From: Amoebophrya sp. A120
Taxonomy: Eukaryota > Sar > Dinophyceae > Syndiniales > Amoebophryaceae
Assembly: GCA_905178155.1 (NCBI GenBank)
Contig: CAJINV010000002.1
Coordinates: 9,311,412 to 9,375,411 of the forward strand
Direction: 5' to 3'
Length of the DNA stretch: 64,000 nt
Positions 12,101 through 25,400 of this stretch are shown here, piece by piece. The translations under genes and the position numbers were made by a program. The notes beneath the pieces were generated by a model. It was not told where the DNA came from, made no database searches, and saw nothing but the letters and a program-made list of their open reading frames with translations. How positions within the stretch are numbered: position 1 is the stretch's first letter; each line of letters starts with the position of its first letter.

Positions 12101-13115
12101 TCAATTCCGGAAACAGGAAAAGCGGTCGTGAAACAATTCCTGCACGTGCTGAATGTGAAAAACGAGCTCTTCGATCACCAGCTCCAATGCCAACTGTTAA
12201 CCAACAAGTTTCTCGCGAACTGCATGGAGGCATTTCGCTGCTATTGCTTCGACTACCAGGCGCAGCTGAAGCAGACCAAAGAAACCGCTCTGGAATGGCA
12301 GTGCTTGGTGAATTACGTGCTGAAGAAGCGGTATTGGTTTTATTGGTTTTGTGCTTAGATTACGACGTTTTTTTAGAATGGCGCTCTTCGCTTCTTGCAC
12401 TTTTTCCAAACGAGAGGTTCCAAGCATAATCTGAAAAAAAAAATAACCACGTGATAATTCGACATCGAAAAACAGTGCTCCCCTGCCCCGTCCGCGCGCG
12501 GATTTACAACTTCGTCACATCAATGGAACTGTCGCAACGACGGCGAAAGAGTTGGACGGAGCCAGAGCTTCTTCTGACATGACGGGTTCTTTCTCTCCCT
12601 GCGTAAATCTGGCCATCGTGGCTGCGTTCCTTGCGCAATACAATCCCAAGGATGCGGACCGGGTGTTACTCATGGGGGATTGCAACGACAAGTGGAGCAA
12701 CAAGAAAATCCCGAACAAGGCCTTCCAAGATTGCGGGCTTTTTCTCGGAAAACTCCGAGCTCCGGTGGAGGAACGACAAGGGAAAAGCAACAGCGTGATG
12801 CGTGTGCGGGCGGTTTTCGAGATTTTACAGGACAAATTCTTCCCCAGGTTGAAGTGCGTCGAAGGGCAGAGTTTGTTCACCGCGGGTTGCTCCGGAGTAG
12901 ACATTGCAGGAGGAAATGGGGTCGGACATGGTCAGGGACAGACTTTTTGGTTTGACGCCCTGAACTGTTTGACGAGGGAACTGAAACTGTGGAGTGTCAA
13001 TCCGGTGACGCAGTTGGTTACGAGCCATCTGCAGGAGGAGGATGTTTACAAAGCACTGGAGAAGTTGGGGCAGGATCCTGCAAAATTTTTGCAAGACTAC
13101 CTCCTGCAATCATAG
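9175..13115 (+). CDS. ORC5: Origin recognition complex subunit 5
   Basis: Exons 9175-9241, 9504-11545, 11786-12330 and 12476-13115 give 1097 aa. The first two introns are introners. The third (12331-12475) is GT-AG. ORC5 is an AAA+ subunit of the complex that marks replication origins in the nucleus. The first 420 or so residues are basic and low-complexity, an extension not typical of ORC5. Then come a Walker A-like GGQQQGKT (about residue 429) and a Walker B-like MVLILDDLL (about 662). The last exon carries the ORC5 C-terminal signature region (LAIVAAFLAQYNPKDADR), followed by a winged-helix-like end (ELKLWSVNPVTQL). The Walker A deviates from GxxGxGKT, so ATP binding may be altered. Reading frame continuity supports all three junctions. 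Confidence 0.82.
9242..9498 (+). mobile_element. Introner, family 1 (GTCTGGGTCTGGAAG TIR)
   Basis: TSD TGCCG lies at 9237-9241 and 9499-9503. The ends are TATCAAATGTAAAAATG and its inverted copy, with one substitution. It interrupts ORC5 after codon 22. The interior resembles the reverse complement of the element at 55600. Confidence 0.95.
11546..11780 (+). mobile_element. Introner, family 7 (single copy here)
   Basis: TSD AGATT lies at 11541-11545 and 11781-11785. The ends are TATGGCG and CGCCATA. Each arm holds two tandem near-copies of TCTCAACTGTTACAT. Removal joins AAKI to LTEFVSEL in ORC5 in frame. Confidence 0.92.
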
Positions 13116-13439
13116 ATCAGAATACACAACTAAGTAGATTTTTGTTCTGGGGATCGACATGGTTCACGGTGAGGAGGAGGACGTTGAGGTCGACGAACGT
13201 GAGTATTTGTGTTGCAAGTGACAGTGAAAGAACCTGTCCAAATCTCTACGAAACCAAAGTCTTCGCATGGTTTGAAAAAAAAAACCGTTGTCGCGCACCA
13301 AAAGACAAAAGGAAGAGGAATTTGACCAGGGGCTGCAGTTTGTTCGAAACACGATTTGTATTATTCGAGTTTTGCCTTTCCTCTGTTCCGGTTGAGAACC
13401 TTGCCGTGAGCCGCCGGCGTCTTGAGATGAATTCCTGTG
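13116..13439. other. Intergenic stretch after ORC5
   Basis: An ATG at 13159 opens a short acidic frame (MVHGEEEDVEVDERE) that meets a GTGAGT-like donor. This could be the first exon of a gene, but I found no convincing continuation. Confidence 0.25.
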
Positions 13440-14880
13440 CTTCATCCTCGGAGTCTATCCAGGCGCAGCACCACGGGCGGGCGGGCGCGCCTCTTTCGCC
13501 CCCATGCTCCACGATTGCGCGCGCCTTGGTGGGTGGCAGTGGCGCGCGCAGCACTGGCGGGGTTGGTTCCTGGGTCGATGGCCTCACGACAAAAAGCGCG
13601 CCGCAAGGGCCCAGCAAGCGCAGCGGCGGAGATGTCGGGGATGCAATGGGCTGGGTCCTTCGAGGCCCTGCCGCTGACCTCCATGATCAAACACGCAGGC
13701 CGCCGCGCACTTGTGGTCCAAATTGGGTGGGTTCTCTTGGGTCACGAACTTGACGCGGGCCCGGTACAGGTTCGCGCTGCGCCACTTGTGCAAGTTCAAG
13801 AGCCGGCGGGCGAGGAGAACCGCGGAGGGCAAAGCCAGGCGCGACGCGAGCCCGGCCGCGCCGGCGACGCGGTTGAGGTGCGTGAAGTGGTGCGCGCGGA
13901 AATGTGTGGCGGCGCAGCGGGACCCGTTTGAAGCTCCTGCCGCAGCGCCGACGACGTACAGGGTGGCGGAAGCGCGGGCCGCCGTGCTGGCGCCGGGCGG
14001 CCGTCGAGGGAAAGGCGAGTCTCCAAAAAAAGTGGCACCCGCTGGCAGATGTTATGCAGATGCGCCGGGACTTTTCCGAGCGACAGTCTACAGACTTGGC
14101 CAGTTGCTTGGTGTCCAACTGAACAGAGCGAGGACGTTTGGGCCAGCTTCGCCAGTCGGAGGGAGTGCCAGTTAGTTTACTCAATGAGCAAACTATGCGG
14201 GACTGGTGACCTCGAGCTAGGGGGGGCGCCTCATGGACGGCCGGAAGCGGGCGGCGGGCATGCCGAATCACGTGGCCAAAAGCCCCGCAGCGGAGCACAT
14301 TCGCCCGGAGCCGCCGCCCCCGAAGCGGTTGCCGAAAGACGTGGAGCCTATTCCCGGGCCATCTACCGAGAAGCGGGCCGCCCGGGCGAGAACGGGCCCG
14401 CGGGGCTGTTCCAGGTGTGGGGCGCGCAGCTTCGGAGCCGGCTCAGGGCGCGACCCGGCGGGCCATCCGGCCGGAGCCGCAGGCACGCAGGGGGGGCCGG
14501 GGCACGCATTGGCCCCCGGCGTGGTTTTACCCGTTGTGGACCGTGGCGCCCCTCGCGGCCCGCCGGGCGGGCGCCCGCCTTTGGCGGCCGGCAAGCGCTT
14601 TCTTTGGCGCGCCGGGCCGGGAGGTGACACAGCGCGCGCCACGCTTTGCGGAATTTATTGGGCGGGCCCGCGTGCCGTTTTGTGTCCGGTTCGGCTCCCC
14701 GGCGGGGCGGTTCGGGGGCCGGCGGGGCGCGCGGACCATGCCCGCCGCGGTTTGCCGGCGGCCGGCCTGGGTGGCGGGTCGGCAAGCCGGGGAAGCCTCT
14801 CCCTCGGCTGCCAGCCGAGTAGCGCAAGAGGTCGCCATTGCAAGCCTAGTGCAGGTGTATGCGTAGCAGACATGCAGGAT
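13440..14880. other. GC-rich island 2
   Basis: About 1.4 kb of very GC-rich sequence with open frames in most phases, composed mainly of Arg, Ala, Gly and Pro. One plus-strand frame (14233-14892) contains DVEPIPGP followed within 20 residues by GCSRCG. This resembles the 2A-like plus zinc-knuckle start of some non-LTR retrotransposon proteins, but the Asn essential for 2A skipping is replaced by Ile. No reverse transcriptase motif was recognised, so a degenerate retroelement is only a possibility. Confidence 0.4.
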
Positions 14881-16426
14881 GAGGCCGACTAAGTAACGGG
14901 AGGCCCCCAGGGGCTAGTACATAGAAACTTAATTGTTCCTGTCTTATGTTTATTACAGCCGCTGCGTGTGCATTTGTTTCTTGGCAAGAAATTTATTCTT
15001 GCTGTTGCTCCGTGTTTTTCGTGTGTGTTTAATGCTCTCTTGTCTTTCTATATTGTCTTAGCGCTTTTCCTTTTGGTTTTGCGTGGGTCGTGTTTTACCC
15101 TCATTCTATCTGTTTACATGGTTTACAGACCACTCATTTTCTGAAAGATGATTTCGGTGTAATTTCATTGGCCGTGCGTGACAATGCCAGGTTGCAAGGA
15201 TCTAGATCTACGCCTTTCAGTTCAATTCCTTCATTGCCCTGATTGCAGATGATATCTCCAAAAGTGCCACGGGTTGGATCTAGTTTTCCAAAGATTTTTG
15301 ACGCAATAGGATTTAAAATGCGAAGCTGTGCAACTTTATTTTTTCTTTATTGATTGAAGGCGTAGGTGCCACGTCGTATTTGGTGCACGCAGAGCGATGC
15401 ACCACCTAGATCTATGTGGTGGATTGATAATACGCCAAAAAAAATTGTGGTGACTTCCCGATCTGTTGGTCATGTGATCAGAACCCTAACGCAACCATGT
15501 CTGAAGCTTCTCAAGATGATCTGAAATGCCTGTTCCCAATGAAATGACAAGACCTGAATGACCTGAACTAGCTAGATCCTAAAGGAATCTCTTCACCATT
15601 TGGCCCGAATCCCCCAAATACTACGAAGGCAAAGCCATCACGATCGGAATGAAATGAAGGGACTCCGCTCGTGTTAGACGTTCAGAATGACCATCCTGAG
15701 GGGGTTGACTCCCGTCATCAGGATCGGGCACCTAACTGACAGCATTGAGGGAGGTACTCCCATGCTGTTTAGCCACTTGACTCTGACCAGGATCAGGGTC
15801 ATTCCATGTGATGAATTTGATGACATTGAACCCACAGGATGCAACGCAGCCAGAGGCTTTCGCCCTGTCTGCTGAGAGATTGAAGTGCTGGAACTGATTG
15901 AAAGACCTGCTTAGGTAGAAGCTTTAGTCGCTCGGTGTGGCAGGTGTGTTCAAAGTCCAACGCGATCGCATAACCATGAGGGTAAGTAATTTCTTTCGTC
16001 GTCCTCGTGAGTATCAATACTGTGCTAGCGAGGATGTAAACTACTTCGCTCTCACATAGTGAGCATGTTATTTTTCAACCAGGCGACACCAATGTAACCG
16101 GTCGGCAATCTGTTAATATTTCAGCATCAGGCAGGCAAAATTATTTTTGAGCAACATGTCTTCATGTACAAGTAAAAAGAGTATTGCCAGAGTAAGACTC
16201 TACTTATCCTCCAAGCTTGATGCGTCCCTCCATCCGCATTTTACGCAAACGAGCACCAACACATGCGATTTCGATATATCAAGTTTACGATTTTCATCAG
16301 TGCGCGCACGCTCTCAAGAGCACAGTCATTGTATGATGTCAGTGAAAATGAGAAGTCACTGCCGCGGTCGTGGTTGAGAAACCACTTTAGTTTTTGGCAC
16401 AGCTGGCGGCGCACCGAAAAGCAAGG
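14881..16426. other. Long leader or intergenic stretch before the giant kinase gene
   Basis: No supported gene. Composition returns to that of the rest of the window. No repeat or RNA gene was recognised. Upstream non-coding exons of the kinase gene may lie here. Confidence 0.35.
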
Positions 16427-19400
16427 ATGCCGGAAACTACAAAAGTTGACGCGATGTCAGCGAGGGTCTCAGGACACGCTTCACCGGCACGAGGAAGCAG
16501 AACTGGGAGAACTTCGCCAGTGCTGGAACAAGACCCTGCTCCGACTCCCGCTGTGCCAGCGGCGCCGTTCTTCCATCTCCCTATACCGCTCTCAACTACG
16601 TCCGCAGTGGCGGACCACCTCCCCTTGCCGGTCACTGAAGAGCTGCAACCCGAGGCAATAGAACGAGATCGCCCACCCGCGTCTCCGGTAGAAGAGGATG
16701 GGGTACGACAGCCAGCTTTTCTGTTCCCAAGTGCCGGAACTGGTGGCCCTTCGCACGAAACGACCACCGCCACGGGCACGCCCCCGCTTTTGCCGCAATT
16801 GGCAGCCGCTTCGGAGCATGAAACAAATCAGCGGGCCGAAGTTCTGGACGACATAACAAGTTCAGGGATGGCGGCCACGACGAATAATTCGAACTCGCCC
16901 GCCTTTGGTGGTACCACGTCGATTGCCGTTGGAAATAATGGGCCGCTGTGCTTTCATCCATTTGTGCCTCCAGGTCCTGTCGTTGCTGGAGATGGCCCTG
17001 ACGGCCCTTCTCACCTTCTTCATCCAGGTCCACCAGCACCTAGGCCGCATAATATTCAGCTTCCACGAGGACCAGAACACGGCAATTTTCATGCTGCTGC
17101 ACCGCATAACCAAAGGATAATGGAGAAAAACGACCACGCCGCGCTGCTGCTTCCAGCAAAGAACTACGACGTCCTCGAAGCAGCGCCACACGGTGCTACC
17201 AACTTTGCGCCGTCGATCGGCGACGCTACGCCAGCTTCCCACCACGAAGAGATTCTGGACGAGGACCACAACGTGCTTCATCACGATCCTCATGGGGATG
17301 ACTACGACTACCCGGTTATGGAAGAGTGCATCAATCTGAAGGACCACCACTCCTGGAACCTGCCCGAATACTATCAGACAAATTGCGTGTACAATTCTAT
17401 GAACTACATACAGGAGGGGGAAGACCACGACCATCATGCTGGCATGCTCACACAGCACGTGCAGGTGCAGCAGCAACTAGATCAGGCGGGACATCAACCA
17501 GACGCAACAGCAGCTGCGCCGCTTGTGCTTAGTGGTGCTGGACCAGATGTTGAGGACGCCGCGGCCGTGAACGAGGCAGGTCGAGTAGGGCAGAAAAGCG
17601 CATCTTCATGTGGTCTTGATGCTACCTTTGTGACACATCATGCTCCGGGTTGTGCAGTGCCTTTGTTTGACGGTGAGGCTAGTGGTAATACAGCGGGTCG
17701 TCCTCCAGGGATGGAAATATTACACGTTGACGCCACATCGAGCACAGGAGGGGAACAGCAGCAGGATACGGATAGTTCTTCTCAACACGAAATCACTGCC
17801 CTCCAGCCTCTGCCACCGCCGCCGGTGACGTTGAGTAAGATCACCGAGGAAAATACGTCGTACGAAACGTCGTCAGCGGAGCCGACGGTCGAGTTCAGAA
17901 CCCGAAAGCAACACAAAACGAGGCAAATAACCGCTTCGTCCTCTGGTTCTGCCTCCAGTCCCGCGGCAAATGACGCCCTTGGAGTTGGAGGCGGGTTGGA
18001 TTGTATTGCGCCGACGGCGAAAAAAACAGTAGTATCAAGACGAGGCGACAGCACTACTGCGGACGAGCAAACCGGTGTTTTCGATGGTCCAAGTAGCGAC
18101 AGCGCAAGAAGAAACACGCCGGGGATCGTGAGTCTGAGTGCGGCTCAAAACAAGCCGATCATCTCAGGAGAATCCGGCGCATATTTGCAGATGCATCACA
18201 CTAGCAGCTTTGGGCTGAAAGACAGAGAGATTTTGATCAACCCGCTGGGGCGCCAAGAAGACAGTGGTGCTGAGCGACTGGGTTTCTTTGGGCAAGACGG
18301 CGAACGACCATGCCTGCAATCGCAATCGCCGTCACAACTGCGGAGCAAATCGGTAGAACAAGTACACGGCACTAGCGCGAAGAATGTTGAGCAGTGCGCT
18401 TCCCTTGAAGACGACGAGACGCAGGGGAAGCAATATCAGGAAAAGCGTGCACCTACTGAGCCCAAGGTGGCCTCTGGGCAGAGAAGAAGACGAAGGGATG
18501 AACGGTCGGGGCTCAGTCCAGATTTGCAACCTGCGGAGGGTTCGCCAAAGCGAAACAGGGCAGAAGACGAAAGCGCCACCGTAACCAAACCGACGCGAGC
18601 AGAGGCGCACCACGTTCCTCGGCAGCCTTGCTTTGAGTTGGAGAGCCATCTTCTCGCACGAACGGAAACAGTTGGAACGACGTCTTTTCACGGCTCAGGT
18701 GATGTTGATGATCTGCTCCTAGAGAACAACAAGCATAAAGTCCAGATCCCACACTCTGCGTACCTTCTAGAAGAAAGTCCGGAGAAGCGTCCAGAAACGG
18801 TAGTACGAGAACAGCGTGATGAGCCACTAGCTCTGCAGATAGAGAACGCGCCGTCGGCAGATGATTTTCATCTTCTTGCACCTAGTACGACCAGCAGCCG
18901 CCCTAGCGGCAATCTTCAGCAACTGCCGAACCGGCTGACAAGTGTCAACATGATTCCGCGCAGTGATCCCGCCCAGTTGGTCTCACGCAAGCCCAGCACT
19001 CGCTCGCCGCGGGCGAAAGAGGAGAGTACCTCCACTTCGCAGCTTGCTTCTGCGTTGGTGGAAGATGGTGCGAATAGCAGCAGAATCACCCGGCTGTCAG
19101 GGCCGCGATCCTCTACGAAAAAAGTTTCCATCGACTCGCCGCCTCCCCCATTCCGAACGGGCGTGGCTTTTTCGCCCACAACAGGCGGTGGCCGAGGAGA
19201 GGGAATAAATAAGCCGTTGGACGATGAAAATAAAGAAGCGAATCAGCCGACGCTGCTCTCCTTTCTCGACCCGGACCGGCAGCGGCAGCAAGGCGAGTAT
19301 TATTTCGCTTCGCCAACTTTCGACCGAAATTATACACAGACGGGTCGTGGCTCCGCCACCGAAAGCCACCTGCTTGGAGGTCCGGGTGCGATTTGTTCGT

Positions 19401-22400
19401 TGTCGACACCACGGCGGAGCGATAGAGCAGCACGTAGTGCCAGGGAGGTAGACACGACGAGTCAGGACAAGCACAGGGGCGGAGTAAAAAATCGAACAAG
19501 TCCCATTGTGCTGCCCGAGCAGAATGCGAGTAACGCCTGCTCAGACGCTTCGCAGAATCGTGATGGGCGGCCGATGGCGGGGCGACGTCAAGATCAAGAA
19601 AAAGAAGAGGATGAAGATTTTTGTGTGCTTCAATTGAACAAGCAGCGCGCAGATGGAGAGGATGAACAGCGGGATCATGGGCCGTTGTACCAGACGCCAT
19701 TGAGACCAAAACACAAGAGTCCAAGCACACAACTCCTTGCGAACATCGCGACGCCCAGCCGGAGTGGCAAAAAGTCCTCACTCCGAAGCCGGACGTCCTC
19801 GAAAACGAAGCAACGGCAGGGACTCGTAGCAGAGCACACCATAACGACCCAGAACGCACCTGGTACGGCGCAACAGGATGAGCATATACAACACCCCAGT
19901 AGACGAAAGCAAAAAGCAGACCCGAGCAGTGCGGGAGGCGTGAACAAGCGTAACGAAAGGGTGCAGCATGTGCAAATAAACGATGAGGTGAATAATTCTG
20001 TAGCGCAAAAATCAAGCAAAAAATCAATAGACGCTGTGCACCAGCCGGAGGATGCCTTTTCTAGAGGACCCGTGCCAGCAGGCCAGGAGACACGACAGCA
20101 ACCGCTCCCTTTGGCCACTGTCGGTGGTGCTGCACAACTTCAAAACACAACAAAGCTCCTGCAGAGTCCCGAGTACACCTACCACGACGCCCTGGAGATT
20201 TTGAACGAGTATGACGAAATATTTGAGATGAAGTACGTGGAGAACTACCAATCCAGTTCGGGAAATTCTTCGACAACATCCTGCTCGCCCCAGCAGCTGC
20301 AACAAGTTCGTAACAATTTCTACAATGCGCAACAATTCGACGACACGTACCCGCAAACGAATTTTCACCAGTTCGAGCGGGTTTTCATCAGCTTGCTTGC
20401 CGCTCTGGGCGTCCCTTTTCCCAGCTACCAGTGGCGGAAGTCCGCTTTTCGCAATTTTGGGCAGGACATGGGAGACGAAAATGCGTTTGATGGAAATTTC
20501 GATGGGCGGACCAAGAACACCCGTGCAGGTGGTAGAGCAGATCACCGAGTTGAACAAGGTGAAAAACAGCGTACGAGCAAGAGCAAGTCCAGAACATCAC
20601 GGACGTCTTCTGAAGACCGGCTGAAAGTGAGCAAGAATGACGTGTACGAGATTGGCAAGCAGTATCTGGAGGACTACTGCCAATCGCACCTGCGATCGGG
20701 CGAGGAAGATGAGGAAGAAGAAATTCTGGACGAACTAGTGTCCGATTTTGACGCTTCTGGGGAGGACGAAGAAGATCTTCGTGGCGGCCGTCGGGGTTTG
20801 GCAGGAGGCGGAGATATTAGAGGCAGGAGAGGCCACGATATGCTCGACTCGCCCGGCGATTTTGTTGTTCACCGTGGCGAGGACAGTCTAGGTCTTGATG
20901 CGCGAGAGTTTGATGAATACCAACAGCGACACCAAGGAACCCAACTGGCGCGCGGTGCTGGTCAACCTCAGTACAACAATTTTTGTCAACATCAAAATGA
21001 AATGGATCATATGCCGATCATGATGCAGGGGCAGCCTCACTACGACGAGCTGATATACCACGGTGGTCATAACTACAACGACGATCACTACCACCGCCCT
21101 TTGCTGCAGCAGCAAGCCAGTGTCGGTTCGAGTGAATTTGCAGAAGAGGAAGCGGATCATCCGGGCTTCGATTTGTACAACTCGCCTGCTGCGCTTAGAG
21201 GCCGCTTGCACGCTCGTTCCTCCATGCGCGGCGGCAACGCCGACCTGCAGCTGAACCAACAGTTGCATCATCCTGATACTAGTAGCCGCAGCAAGGGTGG
21301 GATGGTATCTACTACTTCCACCAGCGCCAGGAATTATGGCTCCACCATCTCGACCTCTGCTTTCCCGCCCCCCCTCGCCCACCCGGACAAGGATCCGCTC
21401 ACGGATTGTGAATTTTTGCTGCAGGAGCTGTGTTTCGATGCGTTCTGCGAGCGCATCTGGAACCGCGACAACTGCAACAAGCGCTTCCTCACCATGGTGC
21501 CCAGCCACCACAAGCAAACCCGGTACAGCATGACGCAAGAGAGCGTCCGTAAGACAATCGAGCGCGTGGTCACTATGCTGCCGGGCGAGATTGAAAAGAG
21601 GTTTAAAGTCGTGGATGATCTTCTTGCTCAAGACACGTCGCAAAAGGAAAACCAAAACAACCTCGGAGCTGCTGCTGGTGTCTGTGATGAGTTTTCCGGC
21701 GGTCAATTGCCACAGTCTACGACCTGGAGTGGAAGCAAGCTGAAGCGCGAACGGGAGAGGCAGGAAAAAGAGGAGAAGGACGCATGGAAGCTGCTGCATT
21801 CGTTCTTCCGGCAACCGTCGCTCAATTGGTACCTGCAGACGTTTGTGAATTTCGACCAGGAAAAGCGTGGATTCCTCTCCTGGGAGGACATCTTCGACAT
21901 CTGCAGGCAGTACCTGAAGGCGGTCCGGCAAGAAACGCTGTTGAGATTTCAGATTCCACCTGCTCCCGAGAGTTTTTCTAAAGGAACTACGCCGTCGTCG
22001 GTGAAGCCAAAGTGGAGAGCGGTGTACCGGTTCCAGGAGAAGATGCAAGTTCGGGATCAGGCGTATTGCTACGTCGACTCGGTTCTGCACAGTAGCGCTA
22101 CTGATGCTCCTTTTTCTGCGCATGCGCTGCAAGGTCACCTACTAGTACAACAGCAAAGCGGTTCATCTTCACTTGGCGGCCTTCCCCGCTTCGCCCAAAA
22201 TCACAGTACCCTGATGCAGCTCGTCCAACAGCAGCAGCAAAGCAACGTCCACAACTTCTTCCCTTGTCTGATCTTTTGCCAGGAGCTCCATCGCTACTTG
22301 GATTTAAACCTGCAGCTTTCGAAATGCGTCCACAAAATCGTCTCCGCCATGGTGACAGAAAACCGAGCTCAGATCGTTCGGATCAGCATCGAAATGCAGC

Positions 22401-25400
22401 AAGGCCATGCAATGGATACCGTGTCCCTCTACGGAGAACACAAACGGGACTTGCATTTGTGCCTGGTGCTGGAGGAACAGATTGTAGGGGTTTTACCTCC
22501 AGATCATGGCGCAGAGGGGAATCTGAACAATCGGGCGGACGACTACGCTGGAGATGATATCAACATGGGACCACGTGAGGTAGAAGTAGACACAGCAGCG
22601 CCATTTTTTCCTGGTGACAGTAATAAAGCGATGAAACGACAAAACGACCAGCAAAACAAGATGAGCACCAATCAACACGTGCAAGAAGTCGTGAACGGGC
22701 TGTTTCTGACGGAGTATGGATTGCTGCATGCGCTGTCGGAGGTGTTTCAAGCCCTTCCCGCGTTAGGGACCATTCCGCGGAAGCACTGGCAGAAGTCGGC
22801 CTTCAACAATTTTCGGGATGCCCTGCCAAAATTGCCCTTCGAAGTAGTGTTCGAAGAGACTGGTAATGGTACTACTGCTGCGACACATCAATCGCAAAGA
22901 AGCGCTCCCGGCGGTCCGGGGCAACAAGGGCAACGACTACATCAACATCTTCGACACCAGCCTCCGGGGCCCCCAAGCGTGGTCGAACTGATTCAACTCG
23001 ACTCGCTGTGGGAGATTTTGGGGCAGTTTTGTTTGCAAAAGCATGGCAAGCGCCCAGAGCTGTTCTCCTACGACCAAGACCTCCCGTTTGTGGAGCGAAT
23101 CGTGCATGAAATTCTCGAGTCGGAGCGGCAGGATGCCGAATTTCACGAACAAAATTTTCCGCATCGAACCCCAGCCGGGGGTGTAGTACAACACCATGTC
23201 GCACACCACGCCAACAATTGTACAGCTTCGGGGCACCCCCACACGTCATCGACCCAGTATCATCATGCAGGCATGCTTCCCCGTTCTACTAACAATCTCA
23301 AGCAGCATCAAAACGCGCTTCCCCTCGCCCAGCAGCCTCTGGTGCACGAGCAAGTGCAAGAACAGCAGAACAAGTTGCATGCAAATTCTTGCACGCACGC
23401 CTCCGACGGTAGGTCAACGCGATCCTCGACCTTGACCACAAAGCAGCTGGAAAAGATCAACAATTCGCATAGTTCCTCTCTCAGCCTAGCAAAGACTTCA
23501 AGAAATACTAATTGTCAAGGGGCGGAAAATAGAGCAACTATATCTCAGGCAGGTACAACTGGAACAAGCACAACCAGTATGGCGCGAGGCCCCACGCAGC
23601 GGAAGGCCAATAGCACTGGCAGTTCAGGCAGCAGCAGTAGCTCTGCGACGACGGGCGGTCATGCTGCGGTCGTGCCGGACGACGGCAGGAACATCACCGT
23701 GCAGTCGCGATGTGGCCACGAGCAAGTTGTGCAAGACCAGACGCAGAACGTGCATCTCCATGGAGGTGGCGGCTGCGGTCTCCCCAATAAAACCGCTCCG
23801 GCGAGAAGCTCCCCACCCGCAGCGATGGCGGTTGGAAATGATCCGAATAATGCACCAACTCTCCACGTCACTCCTGCCGCCTTTCGAGCAGGAGCAGGTC
23901 ACCAGGAGCAACGCCCGACTTCTTCTGCGCAGAACGAGCAGCGAGGCCGGGCGCGCTCCGCTTGTGTCGTAGGGCGCGCCGATGGGCAGTCGGGCAAAGG
24001 CGGAGATGGTGGTATGAAGGTGGTCGAAAACTACAATTGTTCCACCCAGCGTGAGTTCTTATACCATCAGACTCAAAGAACACAGCAGCGGCGCATGGAC
24101 CTGACCCATGAACAAGAAAGCCATCAAATATTTCATGATCATGCGGCTCCTCATCAACAACATCATAATACAACTTCTGCGTCTTCTACTGTCGTGCGGG
24201 AGCCAGAGCATTCGATGCTCTATGCACAAAAGATGAACACTTCACTCGACGCGGCCGCTTCGAGTTCGGCACGGCCGCACCAATACCACCAGAGTATATT
24301 AACTACAGCTCGCGATCCTGCTTTCGTTGACGTCTCTACCGCTTCAGTTCCACCTTCTGGCGGCCACCAGGAGTACTTCTACAACAAAGAGCCAGCCTAC
24401 CGTGCCCCCTTCCGGGTCGGCTACCCCCAGATTCTCTCGCAGGAGCAGTTGGCTGCCTCGGCGTTCATGAACAGCAACCCGAATCGGTATCGAACCGACC
24501 CGGAGTGGATGGTCACGGATGTGTTGGAAGAGCAGAAAATTCAGGACCGCATCGCCCGGGAGCGAGAAATCCCGAAGGGACCCGCGCTCAGCTTCCTGCA
24601 CGACCTGCTGCATCCGGTGTACTACACCAACGACCTGATCTTCGATGCGTACGAGTGCCTGGAGAAGCGCGGCGAGGGCGCGTTCGGCAAGGTGATGACC
24701 GTGCACTATCAAGTGTAAAAATGTCTGGGTCTGGAAGATTCTGAGACTTGTCATGCACGTTTTGCATGGGCCATGATGTCTGTGATGCATGCCCTAGCAT
24801 CACAGACTTTTTGAGGGCTCTGTGATGCCTATTCCGCATGGCAAATGCTCCCTCCGCGTAGCCAACATTGCATTCCCTTTGCTGCTTATGCAATACAGAT
24901 TTTTTTGGAATCCAAATGCAGCATCACAAGTTCGGATTCTTCCAGACCCAGACATTTTTACATTTGATATGCACCACCGGCGAACGAAGCAGTCGCGCGC
25001 GGCGAAGTCGATCACGTTGCGGACGAAGGAGCAGCTGAAATTGGTGGAAATGGAAATCAATTTGATGAAGCAACTGGACCACCCAAACATCCTGAAGATC
25101 TATGAGGTTTTCACCCTTCCCAAGGAGAAGCTGTTCGAGGAGATCAAAAAGATGAACGACCGCGAGAAGAAAAAGCAGCAACAGCGAGGCGGGGCGGGCG
25201 GCCGCGAGCTGCAAGTAGGTGGTGCGCCAGGAATGATGAACAACAATCCGCAAAATAATAACAAACGCGCGGACTCGGACGAATCGGCAAAGGCGGAGAA
25301 GAAGCCGGCAATCTACCTGATTCTGGAACTGTGCAACGGGGGGAGCATTTTCGAGCGTTTGGTATACCACAAGAAAACGCTACAGCGCCCCATGTCGGAG

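Noticed and set aside
13687-14892. Long open frames on both strands in the second GC-rich block
   Set aside because: Same compositional explanation; only the DVEPIPGP frame was kept as a weak lead.
24707-24969. Introners as CRISPR-like or other prokaryotic repeats
   Set aside because: They are single insertions in eukaryotic coding exons with TSDs, not regularly spaced arrays.
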